DNA of 64,000 bases from Margaritifera margaritifera (Eukaryota > Mollusca > Bivalvia > Unionida > Margaritiferidae). Below are positions 24,334-37,583 of the stretch, in pieces; the stretch's first letter is position 1; every line of letters starts with the position of its first letter. Location of the stretch: contig JAQPZY010001495.1 in the NCBI GenBank assembly GCA_029931535.1, forward strand, positions 2,206,001 to 2,270,000. The letters are read 5' to 3'. Under the pieces are notes generated by a model. The model did no database searches. It was not told the origin of the DNA and saw only the letters and a program-made list of their open reading frames with translations. The position numbers and the translations under genes are program-made.

Positions 24334-27300
24334 TTCTTGTTTAGAATCAACGACAAATCTATTTCGCAGTTATCTCACTGTAAAATATCAAAGAACAGTA
24401 TCGTGAAATTAAGACAATATTGCGTATGTGTGAAGTGTTTACATTCTGCTACAGATTTGATGCCACAAGGATTATTGTTCGCATTTGAGACAAGTTTATT
24501 TAATATTTCTCCATTGCGTCATTATGTGTGGTTCTGTTACCAGCTAAATACATTATATACCTTGCTGAAACAAAAGGGGATATAACTGAATCCTTCTAAA
24601 TTAAAAAGGCAAAAATACAAGGAATTATATCCTCAAAAAATCTATTAATGTCAGAATGGTGTAGTGCAATTAATTTCGCTGCATACTTTAATACTAAAAA
24701 GCCACAGAGATCACAAAATTCAATAAGGAAGTTGGTCTGTGTGATTAAGTTATAGTCGGTTTTCCAATTAAATGTTAATTACATTATTGTGATAGGGAAC
24801 GAAGTTCACATATCATCTTAGTACACCTTTTCATTAAAATTTGGGCCCAGTATTCAACTCCTTTGTTCAAATTCATGTATTAATTCTAGGTTTCCATGGT
24901 ACAGCCGCTTATTTAGCATTGTCATATTTTAGCCAAAAAGATGCAAGAAGTCCTACGTTATCTTGGTTGTCAAAATTAACTAAGAGTACGTGGTCATATA
25001 TCATAGAACAACTCACTAAACTTTAAAACATAACATTGATTTTAAGAGACGATGGCGATGTTTTGTTTAGAGTGTTTTCTTACTTCGTATCAAACCTGAT
25101 ACGGCAATGATACAGGGTAAACGTATCTAGAACGGGTGAAATAAAAGTAAAAATATAGACATTTAATGATTCAAATGTTATAAATAAATAAACCAAAGAA
25201 ACTTAAATACCACTCTCCAGATTTTCAGATAAAAATTTATATAGATTGAGACCTTGCCTAGTAAAAATACATAATATATGCGTCATAGCTAACTTTTATA
25301 TTGTACCACGACAGACAAACTTACAAAACAATTCTGACTCGTATAGCAATATATTGCTTCGTGGGGTTTTTTTTCCAAGAATAAATGTAATGACAGTATT
25401 ATGTAAATTTATTGCCTTTCTTATACTTGAAAAGCAGTTACATTCGTATTGGCAGAACATTTTGAACATATAATAGAATACGAATACATATAACAAAATC
25501 CTGTAAGGTATAGGTATTTATGTCCGAGTTAGATAAAATGATAGATGCACGGTGAATTTAAAAATCCTCAGCCAGATACAAAATGTAACTTTAAGCAAGA
25601 TCTTGGATTAGATGGGTGTTTGTACTGATAAATTAAGTTGTGTTCACAAAGCTTTCTAAATGTTATTACCGAACAGTCTGACAGGCATGTGTTTAAATCA
25701 ACCATGATATGACATGACATTGTATTATTCGTTATGTATACTAATGAGCCGAGTTCAGCGAAAGGAATATAATTCAATTATGCTCAATAGCAGTAACAAG
25801 ATTAGATACAAAGCATAAGAAGGTCTGAGTGCGATGAACGTCAAAAGGGGAGTAACGTTTTGTTTTTGCTTTACATTTCCTAAATGCTTATTACCTAACG
25901 CTCCAGGAAGCAATAGGTAAATACAAAGTTAATTATGTCATAATTGCTATTCACAAATGGAAAATGCTAAGAAGAAAGCACAAATGTGAACGAATACATT
26001 TGTGGATTTTTATCATTGAGGAAAGTTTCAGAACTTCATTGGTCCTGACTCCTCTCATAATAAGCTTCAGAAAATTAAATAATATAGACGTTTACAGAAT
26101 CAAAAACTTCCTTATTCACAATATATTCGGTGAGATCTGAGCATCTGATCACAAAGTAGTTGTCGCAGCTGGTATGTAGGAAATTATTAAAGCATATACA
26201 ATGTAAGCAAAATACTGCTACAGGTTTGGTTAGATTTGGATTTCGTCTCGCAAGTACTTGTATTAATTATCACAAGATATTAATATTCTCATGGACGTTT
26301 CTTCCCTCGCTTTAATTTCAACTGGATGTTTAAATAAAGTATTAGGTAGATTCTAAAATTCACCCTAAGCCTCTGTAAAACTGTATTACTAGAAATTTGT
26401 GCAAATGATGTAAACAAGTTATACGTGTTCTGTATCACTTAATTCGATCGAAATGATACATCGTTGCAGGATTGATGGACGTAAGTTAATTGGGTATTTA
26501 TTAACTTGTGTGGAACTTACATGTATATATTTTGACATTTGCTTTATTAGAAACACTATAATTATTACAATTATGACTATACAAAATAAGACTTTATAGT
26601 GGGTCTAACACGGTGACCAAGGGTCTGTATACGATGAGAGACAAATGTACTCATAATACATCAAAATAGATCAGTCAGAAGGGTGGGCATGCGGCTAAAA
26701 TATGGGAGGAGATGATTCCCCGTAAGAAAAGATAATGAGCATACACTCGATGACTCTACAGTTTACAGGAGAAAATATATTTAGATACTTTTAAAGATTA
26801 TGGCTGCAGCATTTAAGGACATTTTAGGAAGAAATCTCCTAAATTCGGTACGCTGTAACCAATGTTTACATTGCTATGATTCGAAATTCATTCTCATAAT
26901 AATAATGAGGTTATTATAATGTTAATTCAGTCATCAAACCAGCATAGGTCCAAATGTTCAGCATGGTTATTATGTACAATTGAGGTCTTTCTCAAGCATG
27001 AAAAACGTCCCAAGTCAGACCAGGTGTACATCCTGGCATTCTGAACACACCAATTTGCTATGTTTGAGACTTCATGCCAATAACTTATTCTTAATAATTT
27101 TTGTACCTACACTAAGGTCAGAAAGTGTAAATTTGGTGAGAGTTGGTAACAGAAAAAGCATATATGATCCTTATATTGGAAAGTCAAATGCAAATTGACT
27201 AACAACTGTGAACTTACTGTTACACGTTGAAAATATTTTAGTTTCTGTTATTATTTATCTATAATCCTCTCTTTCTGACTACACCGAAAATAGAGAAAAG

Positions 27301-27420
27301 TTGAATCTGAAATATTGTATTGGTATTTATTTACAATACAGGGAGCATGCATGCTTTTTCTGATATAAACGTTCCTCAGATTCAGAAGGGGCGTTGAAGC
27401 ATCAGCCCGAAAGATACGAG

Positions 27421-27520
27421 AACCCACCCCCCCCCCACACCCACCCCCCCCCCAAAAAAAACACGTACGAGTAAATCCATGTATAATCGCTATTCGTACA
27501 AAAAACCTCTCCCCCCCCCA
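27421..27520. repeat. C-rich low-complexity patch
   Basis: Runs of C broken by ACA, then A runs; a second C run lies at about 27511-27519. Confidence 0.85.
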
Positions 27521-27866
27521 TACACAAAAAAACCTCTGAAATTTAAACTTTACCTAGTAAAGGTGCCAATTAAGTATGTTGGCGTGTTCCTGTTTCGAGG
27601 CGGCGCGTGCTCCCGGACGTCTAATTTAAAACGGTCGATGTACATTAGCGTCTCATAAGAGAGCCAGTTTCGAAGATCTATTGAGAAATGCCTTCCTTAG
27701 CGAATTGCTCAGCATAATATCTGTCATTTCTGAGAAATAAAACAACTGCCAGATTTATGGCAGACAAATAAGTGAAATTACACAGATTCTAAACAGTATT
27801 TTGATTGATAAATACATGAGAATACACAAGGGTTACTGTGGAGCAGACAAGCTGAAAATCACTTTT

Positions 27867-28330
27867 GTGTGCATCATTATTTCTATCACTCTAAGTGAAT
27901 AAGATGCATTTGGGTAAGAGAGAATCTTTGTGTGCATCATTATTTCTATCGCTCTGAGTGAATAAGATGCATTTGGGCAAGAGAGAATCTTTGTGTGCAT
28001 CATTATTTCTATCGCTCTGAGTGAATAAGATGCATTTGGGCAAGAGAGAATCTTTGTGTGCATCATTATTTCTATCGCTCTGAGTGAATAAGATGGATTT
28101 GGGCAAGAGAGAATCTTTGTGTGCATCATTATTTCTATCACTCTGAGTGAATAAGATGCATTTTGGCAAGAGACAATCTTTGTGTGCATCATTATTTATA
28201 TCACTCTGAGTGAATAAGATGGATTTGGGCAAGAGAGAATCTTTGTGTGCATCATTATTTCTATCGCTCTGAGTGAATAAGATGCATTTGGGCAAGAGAC
28301 AATCTTTGTGTGCATCATTATTTCTATCGC
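27867..28330. repeat. Minisatellite, 63-bp unit x about 7.4
   Basis: The period is exactly 63 bp (GTGTGCATCATTATTTCTAT starts at 27867, 27930 and so on). The unit also contains CTCTGAGTGAATAAGATG and TTTGGGCAAGAGA. It stays open in two minus frames because 63 is divisible by three. The sequence is unrelated to the 63-bp array at 16-20.5 kb. Confidence 0.95.
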
Positions 28331-28333
28331 TGT

Positions 28334-28737
28334 CATGTTTTCAGTCATACACACACACAATGGTAACGTAATAGAATGACATGTTTTCAGTCATACACAC
28401 ACACGATGATAACGTGATAGAATGACATGTTTTCAGTCATACACACACACGATGATAACGTGATAGAATGACATGTTTTTAGTCATACACACACACGATG
28501 ATAACGTGATAGAATGACATGTTTTCAGTCATACACACACACGATGATAACGTGATAGAATGACATGTTTTCAGTCATACACACGCACGATGATAACGTG
28601 ATAGAATGATATGTTTTCAGTCATACACACGCACGATGATAACTTAATAGAATGACATGTTTTCAGCCATACACACACACGATGATAAAGTAATAGAATG
28701 ACATGTTTTCAGCCATACACACACACACGATGATAAT
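28334..28737. repeat. Minisatellite, 46-bp unit x about 9
   Basis: It begins where the 63-bp array ends. The unit starts CATGTTTTCAGTCATACACA and ends GTGATAGAATGA, with the period checked between 28334 and 28380. A run of about 16 C follows at 28768-28783. Confidence 0.95.
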
Positions 28738-29503
28738 GGATGCAGAGTCAATTATTTTGGGTGCAGCCCCCCCCCCCCCCCCAAGAAAAGATAACTATAA
28801 CAACGCACCAAAGCGCCAATGCCACGTTATCCGATGCTGATACATGGATTCGGCCATATTCATACATGTCGTCCAACAATGCTGCGCACGCATTTTTATG
28901 CAAGAATGTGCATCTATGTGTAATGTACTTGGTGAATTATGCCCATTTATCAGTGTATGCACGTAGGCAGTTGCCTTATGTCTCGATATGCTTATCTACA
29001 GGCATTCCCTGACACTAACCCAACGTGCTATTTACCTTTGCATTCTTTCTGCTGTCTTTCTTTCTTTAAACTTCAGTTAGGTTTTCAAGCAAATTGTTCC
29101 TTAAAGGGAACTTTATATTGGTTTTTAAATAAGTCCAATCTCAAGAATGATGACTTACAACATGATAAATATGCTCAAACTACTTATAGGATGACCTCTT
29201 GAATTAACCATAATTGTCGACAATGTTCGTATGACAGAAATGTTAACCATATTTTCCTTTACTGAAACAATTTACAACTACAGTAAAGGAGTTGATGCAG
29301 GGTTACTAAACTATGACATGATCCTTGTTGTTCACAAATCTAAAATTATTCAGTTAAAGTAAAAGAGAATATAATCAACAACCTACACAAGAATAAAAAA
29401 CCTTTAAAGTTATTGTCTTTTCAGTCTAAGTTTCAATGTATGGTTCTCTAAATATTATTGGAAGAAGGCATTAGTGGTATCACATCTACGTTGTGTAAAA
29501 AGT

Positions 29504-29724
29504 TACCGTATATACTCGCGTATCACCCACTTCCAAATGCAAACAACATAGACCCTGATCTGCCGTCGCATAATGCGCCGGCAGATCCGGGTCTATGTTG
29601 TTTGTTCTACTGATTAGTCCTTATAAACTGCATAGACCCAGATCTGCCGGCGCATTTTGCGACGGCAGATCTGGGTCTATGCAGTTTGCAGTTGGTATGA
29701 GATTATACGCGAGTACAGACGGTA
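29504..29724. mobile_element. Double-hairpin MITE, copy 2
   Basis: A second copy of the same element, 29506-29722, again exactly 217 bp with a TA on each side. Ends are CCGTATATACTCGCG and CGCGAGTACAGACGG. Both internal hairpins are kept. It is close to copy 1 in sequence, much closer than the two duplicons are to each other, so the family moved after the duplication. Confidence 0.85.
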
Positions 29725-31084
29725 ATCTATATGCTTCATTACAATGAAGAAATTCGATGCACATTTCTTTCAACTCTCACCTGTACTTGAATGATCTAAG
29801 GGGGAAGTAAAACTAGGAATATAAAATAGCCCTTCTTGCTAATTCTCAGTAGATCTCGTTTTTTGTTTGTTCCTTTTTTAATTTTATTTATTGAGTTTTT
29901 AATATATAAGGAAACGTATTTTGAAACTTTATGCAAAACGTATGTCTCCCTCAAATGTGATTGCTATATAGTACAATCCATGTCATGGTAAATATAAATC
30001 TTTGCGCATTAATATATTCACTTTCCTTTTGCTGCATATAAAGTCAAATTTCCACTGCAATGTCATTATGTTTAACCTTTTATACTTTTCTCATTTGCTG
30101 AGTAACGTTTTAACAATTTTATTTAGTTTTCTTCTGCGCTCAAAGTGTCAATGCTAATCTGTATACAGTTTCTGATGAACTACAAACTACAAACATTTCT
30201 GTACAAGCAATACCAAATAGAAATATACAATTGTATGTATACATTCAAGTAATTATCTTTTTATTCTACTTAACTTGCATAATGCGCATTTAAACCACTC
30301 AATCTTTACGCGAGTTGACACTTTTACATTAATTCATCAGCCATTGCATCTTTTACAAGAAATGTTTGTATTCTAATCTACGTAATATGTGTGAGGAATG
30401 CTAACTTTCATTATGAGATTTACCAGATGCTCGAATTAGCTGTGTTATTTCTGAAAATTGCTAAGATTCAGCCTCTGTGCGGTGTGAATACAGCTGGTCT
30501 CACCAAATGCTTTGCAAGTGAAAGTTATAAAACTTGTTAAATAATATCTATCTTTTGAAAGTCTTAGCGACATTCATAAATTACAGTTGAAATGTACGCA
30601 GATGTACTATTCTAATTATCCCATGACGAAAATAATTGCTTTGTAATCGATACAGGCACAAGTAAATGTAACTAGTGAAATGACTTCAAGGCACATTCAT
30701 ATAGACTCAAAGATAAAATCTTTGCCTTATATGATGTCATGATGCGATGATACACATCTGTAATATAAACTGTATGAAATGAGTTTAAAAAACGTTACAT
30801 AAATGATTTAATTTTCCTGAAACGTACGACTTAATGAAATTGAAACAAATCAAATGTAATACCAGAAAGAGACTCATTATTGGAATATGACAAGCAGAAT
30901 ATGGCATCAACTCTCGTTCCAAGACTTTTTGTTAACGCTGACGAACTGCTTTTCTTGGTTGTAGTAGAATATTCAAATCTTTCAACTGATAATTGGCTTT
31001 TTGGACAGTAGAGAAAGTCACATTAAACATGTTCATCTTTGAGGTCGGAAAGTTTAAAAAATCTTAGTGAATGACATGACATAT

Positions 31085-31330
31085 AGATATGATCTAGTGG
31101 CCGACAAAATCGTTATCCCCACGCCTTTAATAAAAAGCGTCCGAGATAATGTGATAACTTCCATCTGTCCGTTACCATATCTCTTCCCAAACCACTGGGT
31201 GAATATTCATGAAACTTTGTAATTTTGTTGGCAATGTGGTAGATCATCTGCGAGAGGGGTGTCAAAAGTCAAATGGAAAAAAAATCAATTACAATGACAT
31301 TTTCAATTTTATTTCTGACCAAACATCATA
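31085..31330. repeat. Dispersed repeat remnant inside copy A
   Basis: The text around TTCCATCTGTCCGTTACCAT and CACTGGGTGAATATTCATGA has the look of conserved dispersed repeats that carry short broken reading frames. The 81-codon ORF over it is not supported: the matching DNA at 53200-53400 does not keep it open. Confidence 0.4.
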
Positions 31331-31880
31331 TATGCAATCATACGTAGAAGACGCATCATCGACATGTATGTGTTGGATTTTGCATTTTATCCCATGGTTA
31401 TTGTATGGGGTTGGGAATGAGTACGTGGGAAGGAAGATTTGGAAGATGGTGTAAAAAGCGTGGAGATATTGCTGTGGAGAGTTTTTGCACTTACTCTAGT
31501 TATTATAATTATTATTATCGTATTTGTTATTCTTAAATTATCATTTATTATATCAAAGATTCATTCAAAAGTATAATTATCAGGTCCTCATATGTTACAC
31601 AGGAGTGTAGTGACAGTTGAAAATACTACAATTAAAAAAAAAACAATTGGGAAAACTATGCAGATATGGGAAGATGAAAAATGGTGCATGTTGAGTTCTG
31701 TGTCAATAACAGGCTACGATAAAAATATGTCAAGCAATTTAGCATAAAATTTGTAACGTATTTACAGTCTAAGCTGGGGTGGATCCAGGAGAGGGGTTTG
31801 GGGCGGAGCAAGCGTCTCCCCCCCTCCAACTCATCTAAAAATGAGCGCGAAACCACCGGAACGTTAACTAGAGTAAGTTT

Positions 31881-33827
31881 TCTACGGGGGCCCCGTGTTA
31901 AATAGGGTAAAAAATTCGAGGGCTCTACAGGAATTTAACATAGGCGCCATGTTGGTTCATATGGTTTGTAACAGTGTAGCATGATGTGACGGTCTGCACT
32001 CGAACGAAAATACCTTAAGACGTCAGGTGAGTCTGTCTGTTTGTGTAACAGTGTAGCATGTGTTTGGAAGAGAAATGCGAGTTTGGTTTGCCCTCTAAAT
32101 GAAAGGCTGTAGAGGAGTCCTGTAATAAATAGGATCTAAAGTTTATAGGGACAAAGGGTCGAAGTTTATGCGGTCGTCTGCATGCGAGGCAGCCATCTTT
32201 ACCTTCACACCATGCAAGCGTAGTACATAAGTTTGAAATTTTTTAATCATAATGTTATCAATGTCTATTGAAGGCCGGACTAAAAATATAATATTTTTTC
32301 ACTCCAGTGGAATATCGCAATTACTTCACTCGGAAAATCCAGTAACGCACTGCCTAACATAAAATAAATATCAATACTTAAGCATCTACTGTCCAACATA
32401 TAGCTGTCTAATATCCTGCACCCATTATATACTATCCACTAACTAATTATCTACTATCAATACAAAGTTATCTGCTATCCAGCTGCCCAGTGATTTACTA
32501 TCCACAAACCAATTATCGACTATCAATACAAAGTTATCTGCTATCCAACACCCAGTTACCTACTATCCACAAACCAATTATCTACTATCCAACACCCAGT
32601 TACCTTCTATCCACAAACCAATTATCTACTATCCAACACCCAGTTACCTTCTATCCACAAACCAATTATCTACTATCCAACACCCAGTTACCTACTATCC
32701 ACAAACCAATTATCTACTATCCAACATCCAGTTACCTTCTATCCACAAACCAATTATCTACTATCCAACACCCAGTTACCTACTATCCACAAACCAATTA
32801 TCTACTATCCAACACCCAGTTACCTTCTATCCACAAACCAATTATCTACTATCCAACATCCAGTTACCTACTATCCACAAAACAATTATCTACTATCAAT
32901 ACAAAGTCATCTTCTATCCAGCTGGCCATGGAATTACTATCCAAAAACCAGGGATCTACTATCCTACATCCAGTGATCTACTATCCAACAACCAGTTATC
33001 TACTATACACCAACCAAATATCTACTATCCACCAATCAGTTATATATCCCTTCTAAATAAAACTAGCATCCCTAGCCCTCAGACCACTCTACGATCCCAC
33101 TTATACAGTAAGTAAAAAAGAACATTTATCCTCTTCTATAATGCCCCTTAGTTACACCCCTTTAAAATATATCTACCCTACCTTTCTGTTTTTTTAAAGC
33201 AAAAATAATTCATTATCTCCCTTACTACCCTATAATCACACTTATAACGTTAAAAGCTCTACCCCCTTCTGTAATATCCCCACCCAACATATACCCTTCT
33301 TTTTCAAAAACAAAACCATCATCCTCACAATCCTTACATATCAACACCTACTCATCTACAGTTCCCCACACCTTTAGATGTAAAAGAAGCAGTATGAAAT
33401 ACAATTTAAACACCTTTTCAATAAAACTAACTTCATTATCTCCCTTACCACCCTATAATTATATTATAAAGTAAAATCTTTACAGCCATCGATAATGTCC
33501 CTACCCTCACATAATCTCCTATTTGTAAAGAAAACTACCAGTCCGTGCACATAGGGTAGGATTCAGAAGAAAGGGTATACAAAAACACCCCATTCCTCTA
33601 CCTCCTACAAGCCCTCTTATAAATAAAGTAAAAAATCTATATTCCCATCTATAATATTCCTAACCGCCCCTACTCTTGTAGGATCCCCTTTATAAAGTTA
33701 AAATCTCTAGCCCCCTTCTATAATATCCCCACCCAACATATAACCTTCTTTTTCAAAAGCAAAACCATCATCCTCATAATTATTACATATCAGCACCCAC
33801 TCATGTACTGACCCCACACCTAAGGCA
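31881..33827 (+). repeat. Left terminal inverted repeat arm
   Basis: Pairs with 38793-40703. The outer about 300 bp is moderately GC-rich. The middle (32390-33055) is a minisatellite with a 44-bp unit built on CTATCCAACACCCAGTTACC and CACAAACCAATTATCTAC; the right arm has its mirror at about 39560-40015. The inner part is CT-rich on this strand. Confidence 0.85.
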
Positions 33828-34522
33828 ATATATTTGTGACAGTTGGACATTTATTGTTCTAAATCTAGACCCAGAGTGTTTATGCAAGAAAGATAATGTG
33901 CTGAAGTTAATTTTGGTTTACTGTTGTTTAAAACCACCAAATTAAAGCATGTGTGAATCTGTGCAGCCAAGGGCTGTGTACATTTTTATATCGTACGTGG
34001 CTTTGAAAATTTTACCTGGGCGCTATATTCAGTGTACTTTTTTACGTCTTACGCGACTTTGAAAATTTTACCCAGGCGCTATATTCAGTGCACTTGTAAA
34101 TTGTAAAAACAAAGAGCGGTGCTAACAAAATTGCTACTTTTTTGAAGCATGGGCAGGACTGAACTGTTTTCGTAAACTCCTGTTTTTGGTTCAACATTGA
34201 AGCAAACTAACTAGTTTTGGAATCACGCTAAAAGGTAATGTACTGTAACATTGTTTCTCGCCACGCTAAAGATTTTTTACATTTATCGGTTCCCTTTTTA
34301 TTAAAACAGCAAACATAGGTTATAAATTGTTCTCGTAGCACATGTAAACTTATGCAAGTTTAAAAAACTGAAGTCACACAGCTTTCTGGTTCACGTAGAC
34401 ATTTCCAACTAGGTAAATTTTTTAGAGGTATCTTAAAACAGGGAACAGATAAAATTATGATTTAAGTCTAAATCATTCTATAGGAAGATCAAGTCTGTCT
34501 GGTCAATATGCGTGTTTTTGTG

Positions 34523-34527
<5 letters not shown>
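33828..34527. other. Element interior, left part
   Basis: Contains a duplicated segment of about 50 bp around CTTTGAAAATTTTACC and GCGCTATATTCAGTG (about 33995-34092). Otherwise nothing is recognised. Confidence 0.5.
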
Positions 34528-34572
<45 letters not shown>

Positions 34573-34865
34573 GTCAATAGATAGATAAGTCACGCATCAA
34601 ATAGGGGCCAGTTGTGGGGTTATTAGGCGGTTGTGGGGTTATTAGGCGGTTGTGGGGTTATTAGGCGGGATATAGACGAAATGTAAGATTTTCAGAGCGG
34701 CGGGTTTTAGAATTTCGGTTATGCGGCAACTCTTGCCAGTCAAGGAATGTACTTTATTAGGTTTTTCTGTCTGTCTCTAAAAAGGCAGAATGATTCTGTT
34801 CAAGTTTGAAAAATGGTCAAACTAAAAGTAGATCCAAACGATGCAACCTAACACGGATGCTTGCA

Positions 34866-34900
<35 letters not shown>

Positions 34901-35206
34901 TTTATTCCTAGTATGAACAGATCAAAACACAGATAAACGTACTTTTTATGGTATATTTTCCTTATAAAACTTCAAGAACACACATCCCGGTAAAACAAAA
35001 TCACATCGATAGGAGAAATTCAACTTTTTTGTAAAATATCACACTATTTCCTTGATACACTATAATCCTTTTCCAAAGAGTACATCTAAGGTTGTCAAAG
35101 AACAGCCAAAGACTCCGTGGTATTATTTTCGCATAAGGAGGTCAAATGTGCATGCATCACAAAGCGTACGATAAGCCGGGTGTTAGTTTTTACACTTCCC
35201 GGATCG

Positions 35207-35243
<37 letters not shown>

Positions 35244-35340
35244 AGAGAGAGAGAGAAAGAGAATATTGTATTCCTACTTTAGAATACAAACACAGATAAT
35301 CTTACTTTTATGATATATATTCCCTTTGAATAGAATTACA
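34528..35340. repeat. Microsatellites and a duplicated block in the element interior
   Basis: (AG)n at 34528-34568; three copies of a 19-bp unit (TTGTGGGGTTATTAGGCGG) at about 34613-34668; (GA)n at 34871-34897; (GT)n(GA)n at 35211-35255. The segment after the second and third GA tracts (AATATT.TATTCCTA ... CACAGATAA ... TTACTTTTATG) is present twice, about 370 bp apart. Confidence 0.85.
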
Positions 35341-35399
35341 ATGAATGTTAAAAAACACATCACAAAAATCCATTTTTTCTTTCTTCTTTTACTGTCTTT

Positions 35400-35760
35400 T
35401 TTGAATTTATTCACTTATACGGGTTCTTCTGTTGCTTCTTCTATGTGTTTTGCTTTGAATGTCTTTCCTGGAATGGGGTTCTTCTTTTGCTTCTGAAATT
35501 TCCCCATTTTTCTCTGTATTCACTGTCTGGGGACGCTATGTAGACCAATGTCTTTCTTTTTGACAATGATACTGTCTATCTTTCCGTGTGTCTCTCTTTT
35601 CTCCATTCTTTCCTTTTCCTTGACTTTGTGGGCATTCTGGAGCCCAGTGTCCTTTCCCTTGACAGTTATAACAAGAATCTTGATTTTTTTCTCGAGAGGA
35701 GTAGTCCGTAGTCTTATTAGAAGTGTACTTTTGAATGACTGTTTGTAAATCTCTGACGAG
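35400..35760 (-). pseudogene. Gag-like CCHC zinc-knuckle fragment
   Basis: The minus frame at 35673-35632 reads CYNCQGKGHWAPEC, an exact CX2CX4HX4C zinc knuckle as found in retroelement Gag/nucleocapsid proteins and some cellular RNA-binding proteins. It is followed by a Lys/Gln/Glu-rich basic stretch, a degenerate second CxxC-like piece, and a stop at about 35540. Upstream the reading shifts frame. No capsid, protease or reverse transcriptase motif is seen nearby. It could be a piece of a retroelement inserted here or the nucleic-acid-binding part of the element's own protein. Confidence 0.5.
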
Positions 35761-36244
35761 AAAGACAATCTGTTTTACTCTTCCATCTTCACAGATGGAT
35801 CACTTACGTAGGAGTACTATGAGAGAGAGAGAGAGAGAGAGATCATAGGCAAATCAAACACGATTAATTTACCGACTTGAAATGAACATACCATTTTAAT
35901 CGAAATTCAGAAGAATGCCACGACGAGATCATATGTCATACAATAAGAGAAATGTTTAGACCAAGTTCACGTTAGCTATTTTTAAAGAAGACACGATGGA
36001 TCCTGAGACAATACCCACGGCCTCCACGGGCTTGAGAGAGTCAAGGGTAGTCAAGGAAGTTGTTCCATAGCTTCTGAAGAATTTGTTCACATTTGAGAGA
36101 CACAGCAAGTGACTCCAGAAAATTTCGAATGACGGTTTACACTTACACGGTTAAATTTAAATAGTTTAATTTCAGTCCTTTCACTTTACATTTTGTATGA
36201 TGTCGGCCTTGTTTGTCGCTGTACTGTTAGACGTAAATTTTAGG

Positions 36245-36490
36245 GTCCCACGGGCAAACTCACAATAGTGTCTTCGAGATGTTCATCGGTCCCAGTGCCT
36301 AAACGGGAGTCTTCGATGCTTGAAGGATAACCGCCAGGCCGATCGATGTAAATGCATCTATTTTTGTAGCGTAGTAAACAACTGTTTCCTAGAAGTTCCA
36401 TTTGCCCATAAAGCAGGCATAATGTTTGATTCCTTACAAATCTAAGATATGTTAAAGATAGGTTTTTTAATTTATAAACTGACTTACTTT
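36245..36490 (-). pseudogene. Open coding-like segment, about 80 codons, unknown
   Basis: A minus-strand frame is open between a stop near 36490 and TAA near 36245. It has only an internal ATG (45 codons from the end), so a start-codon-based ORF search would miss it. The C-terminal part has protein-like composition (IYIDRPGGYPSSIEDSRLG, then an acidic stretch, ending SLPVGP) and is GC-richer than its surroundings. I recognise no domain. It could be the C-terminus of a gene whose upstream part is decayed. Confidence 0.35.
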
Positions 36491-37583
36491 AGTTTACGTG
36501 ATGTGTGGAGTGAAATCAAGACTGTAACTGATTACCGCTGAATTTCATTTCTATCATAAAGATTTTTAATAAAATTCTGTTCATCAATATCATATCATAA
36601 TGTCAGTAGCATGATAGACACACGGGCACGTCGTGGATTTATCGTGTGTTGTGAAGTCAGGCAGATTTTATCAGTCTTTTGTAAAAAGAGATAACAGTTC
36701 TTTACATTTAGAAATCTATTCATGGAAGGAAAGAAGGAGGGATACATTATTTTTTACATAAAAGTATATAGGGGAATCCTATGTAAACAGAACGCTCCCT
36801 ACTGGAAAAATTTTACATTACCTTAGTTTTTTTTCACCTAACATTAGCGAACCATTGTAAAAGTGTATGAAAAAGAATAATTTTGTTTCTAGAAGTTTTG
36901 TGTCTTACAATTGCGTAGTCTACATTTATTCAAGAACATCGAATGATATAAAGAGAAATTTACTGGTAAATATTCCAGATAACTATCGTTTCTTTATTAT
37001 TTGACTATTGACGGGTCACTTTCAAGACATTGGAAGTTAGATATATTGACATCATGGTTAGTGGTCAAAGTATTGAGAGATTGTAGGTGGAGTTATTAAA
37101 TATAAAAATGAAGGGATTGGCAAAAAGTCTAGTCCACGGAAATTGATGTGGAAATATCCTAATTTCAGGCAGTAGGTAATGAATAAGAATTCTGGACCAC
37201 TAGTTAATTTAAAATCAGTTTCTCCACTAAAACAATTTACTTTGCTTTACGCCATCATCAATCGAACAAAAGTGTTTTTTGTTCGATCACACGTTTGACA
37301 AATTCGGTTTTGCATGAACCACAAGGTCCAACAATCAACATGGTAAAGGGGTGGCAAAGATACAGGATAGCCCAACTTTAATGAGCTGATCTTTTGTCAA
37401 GAACTTTGAGAACAAAGGATATATCCATAACTCTCGAGGTGTGTTTAGAATTCTGACACAACGACACAAGACATTTAATACAATGACACAAGACATTTTA
37501 TACATTTAATTTTTTCCTAGAGTAACAGCAAAAAAATATTTAACATTTCAAAAACACAACGTTCATGTTTTTTTTTTCTTTCA

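Larger units (their letters stand above)
23830..31740. repeat. Segmental duplication, copy A
   Basis: This block matches 42680-53720 in the same orientation and order through many collinear anchors. Examples: 23850-23925 with 42683-42760 (TTGCTATGCAACCT); 25330-25455 with 43930-44060 (CAATTCTGACTC); 26040-26170 with 45065-45195 (GTCGCAGCTG.TATGTAG); 26835-27060 with 48395-48680 (TCTTTCTCAAGCAT); 29995-30110 with 52370-52460; 31250-31370 with 53200-53330; 31530-31700 with 53475-53640. Identity is high in short islands and lost between them, so the duplication is old. No gene is visible in either copy. Confidence 0.8.

Noticed and set aside
27867..28737. CRISPR array
   Set aside because: The whole unit is repeated without unique spacers, and the setting is eukaryotic.
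31209..31454. 81-codon ORF as a gene
   Set aside because: The matching sequence in the other duplicon does not preserve the frame, and the text looks like a dispersed repeat.
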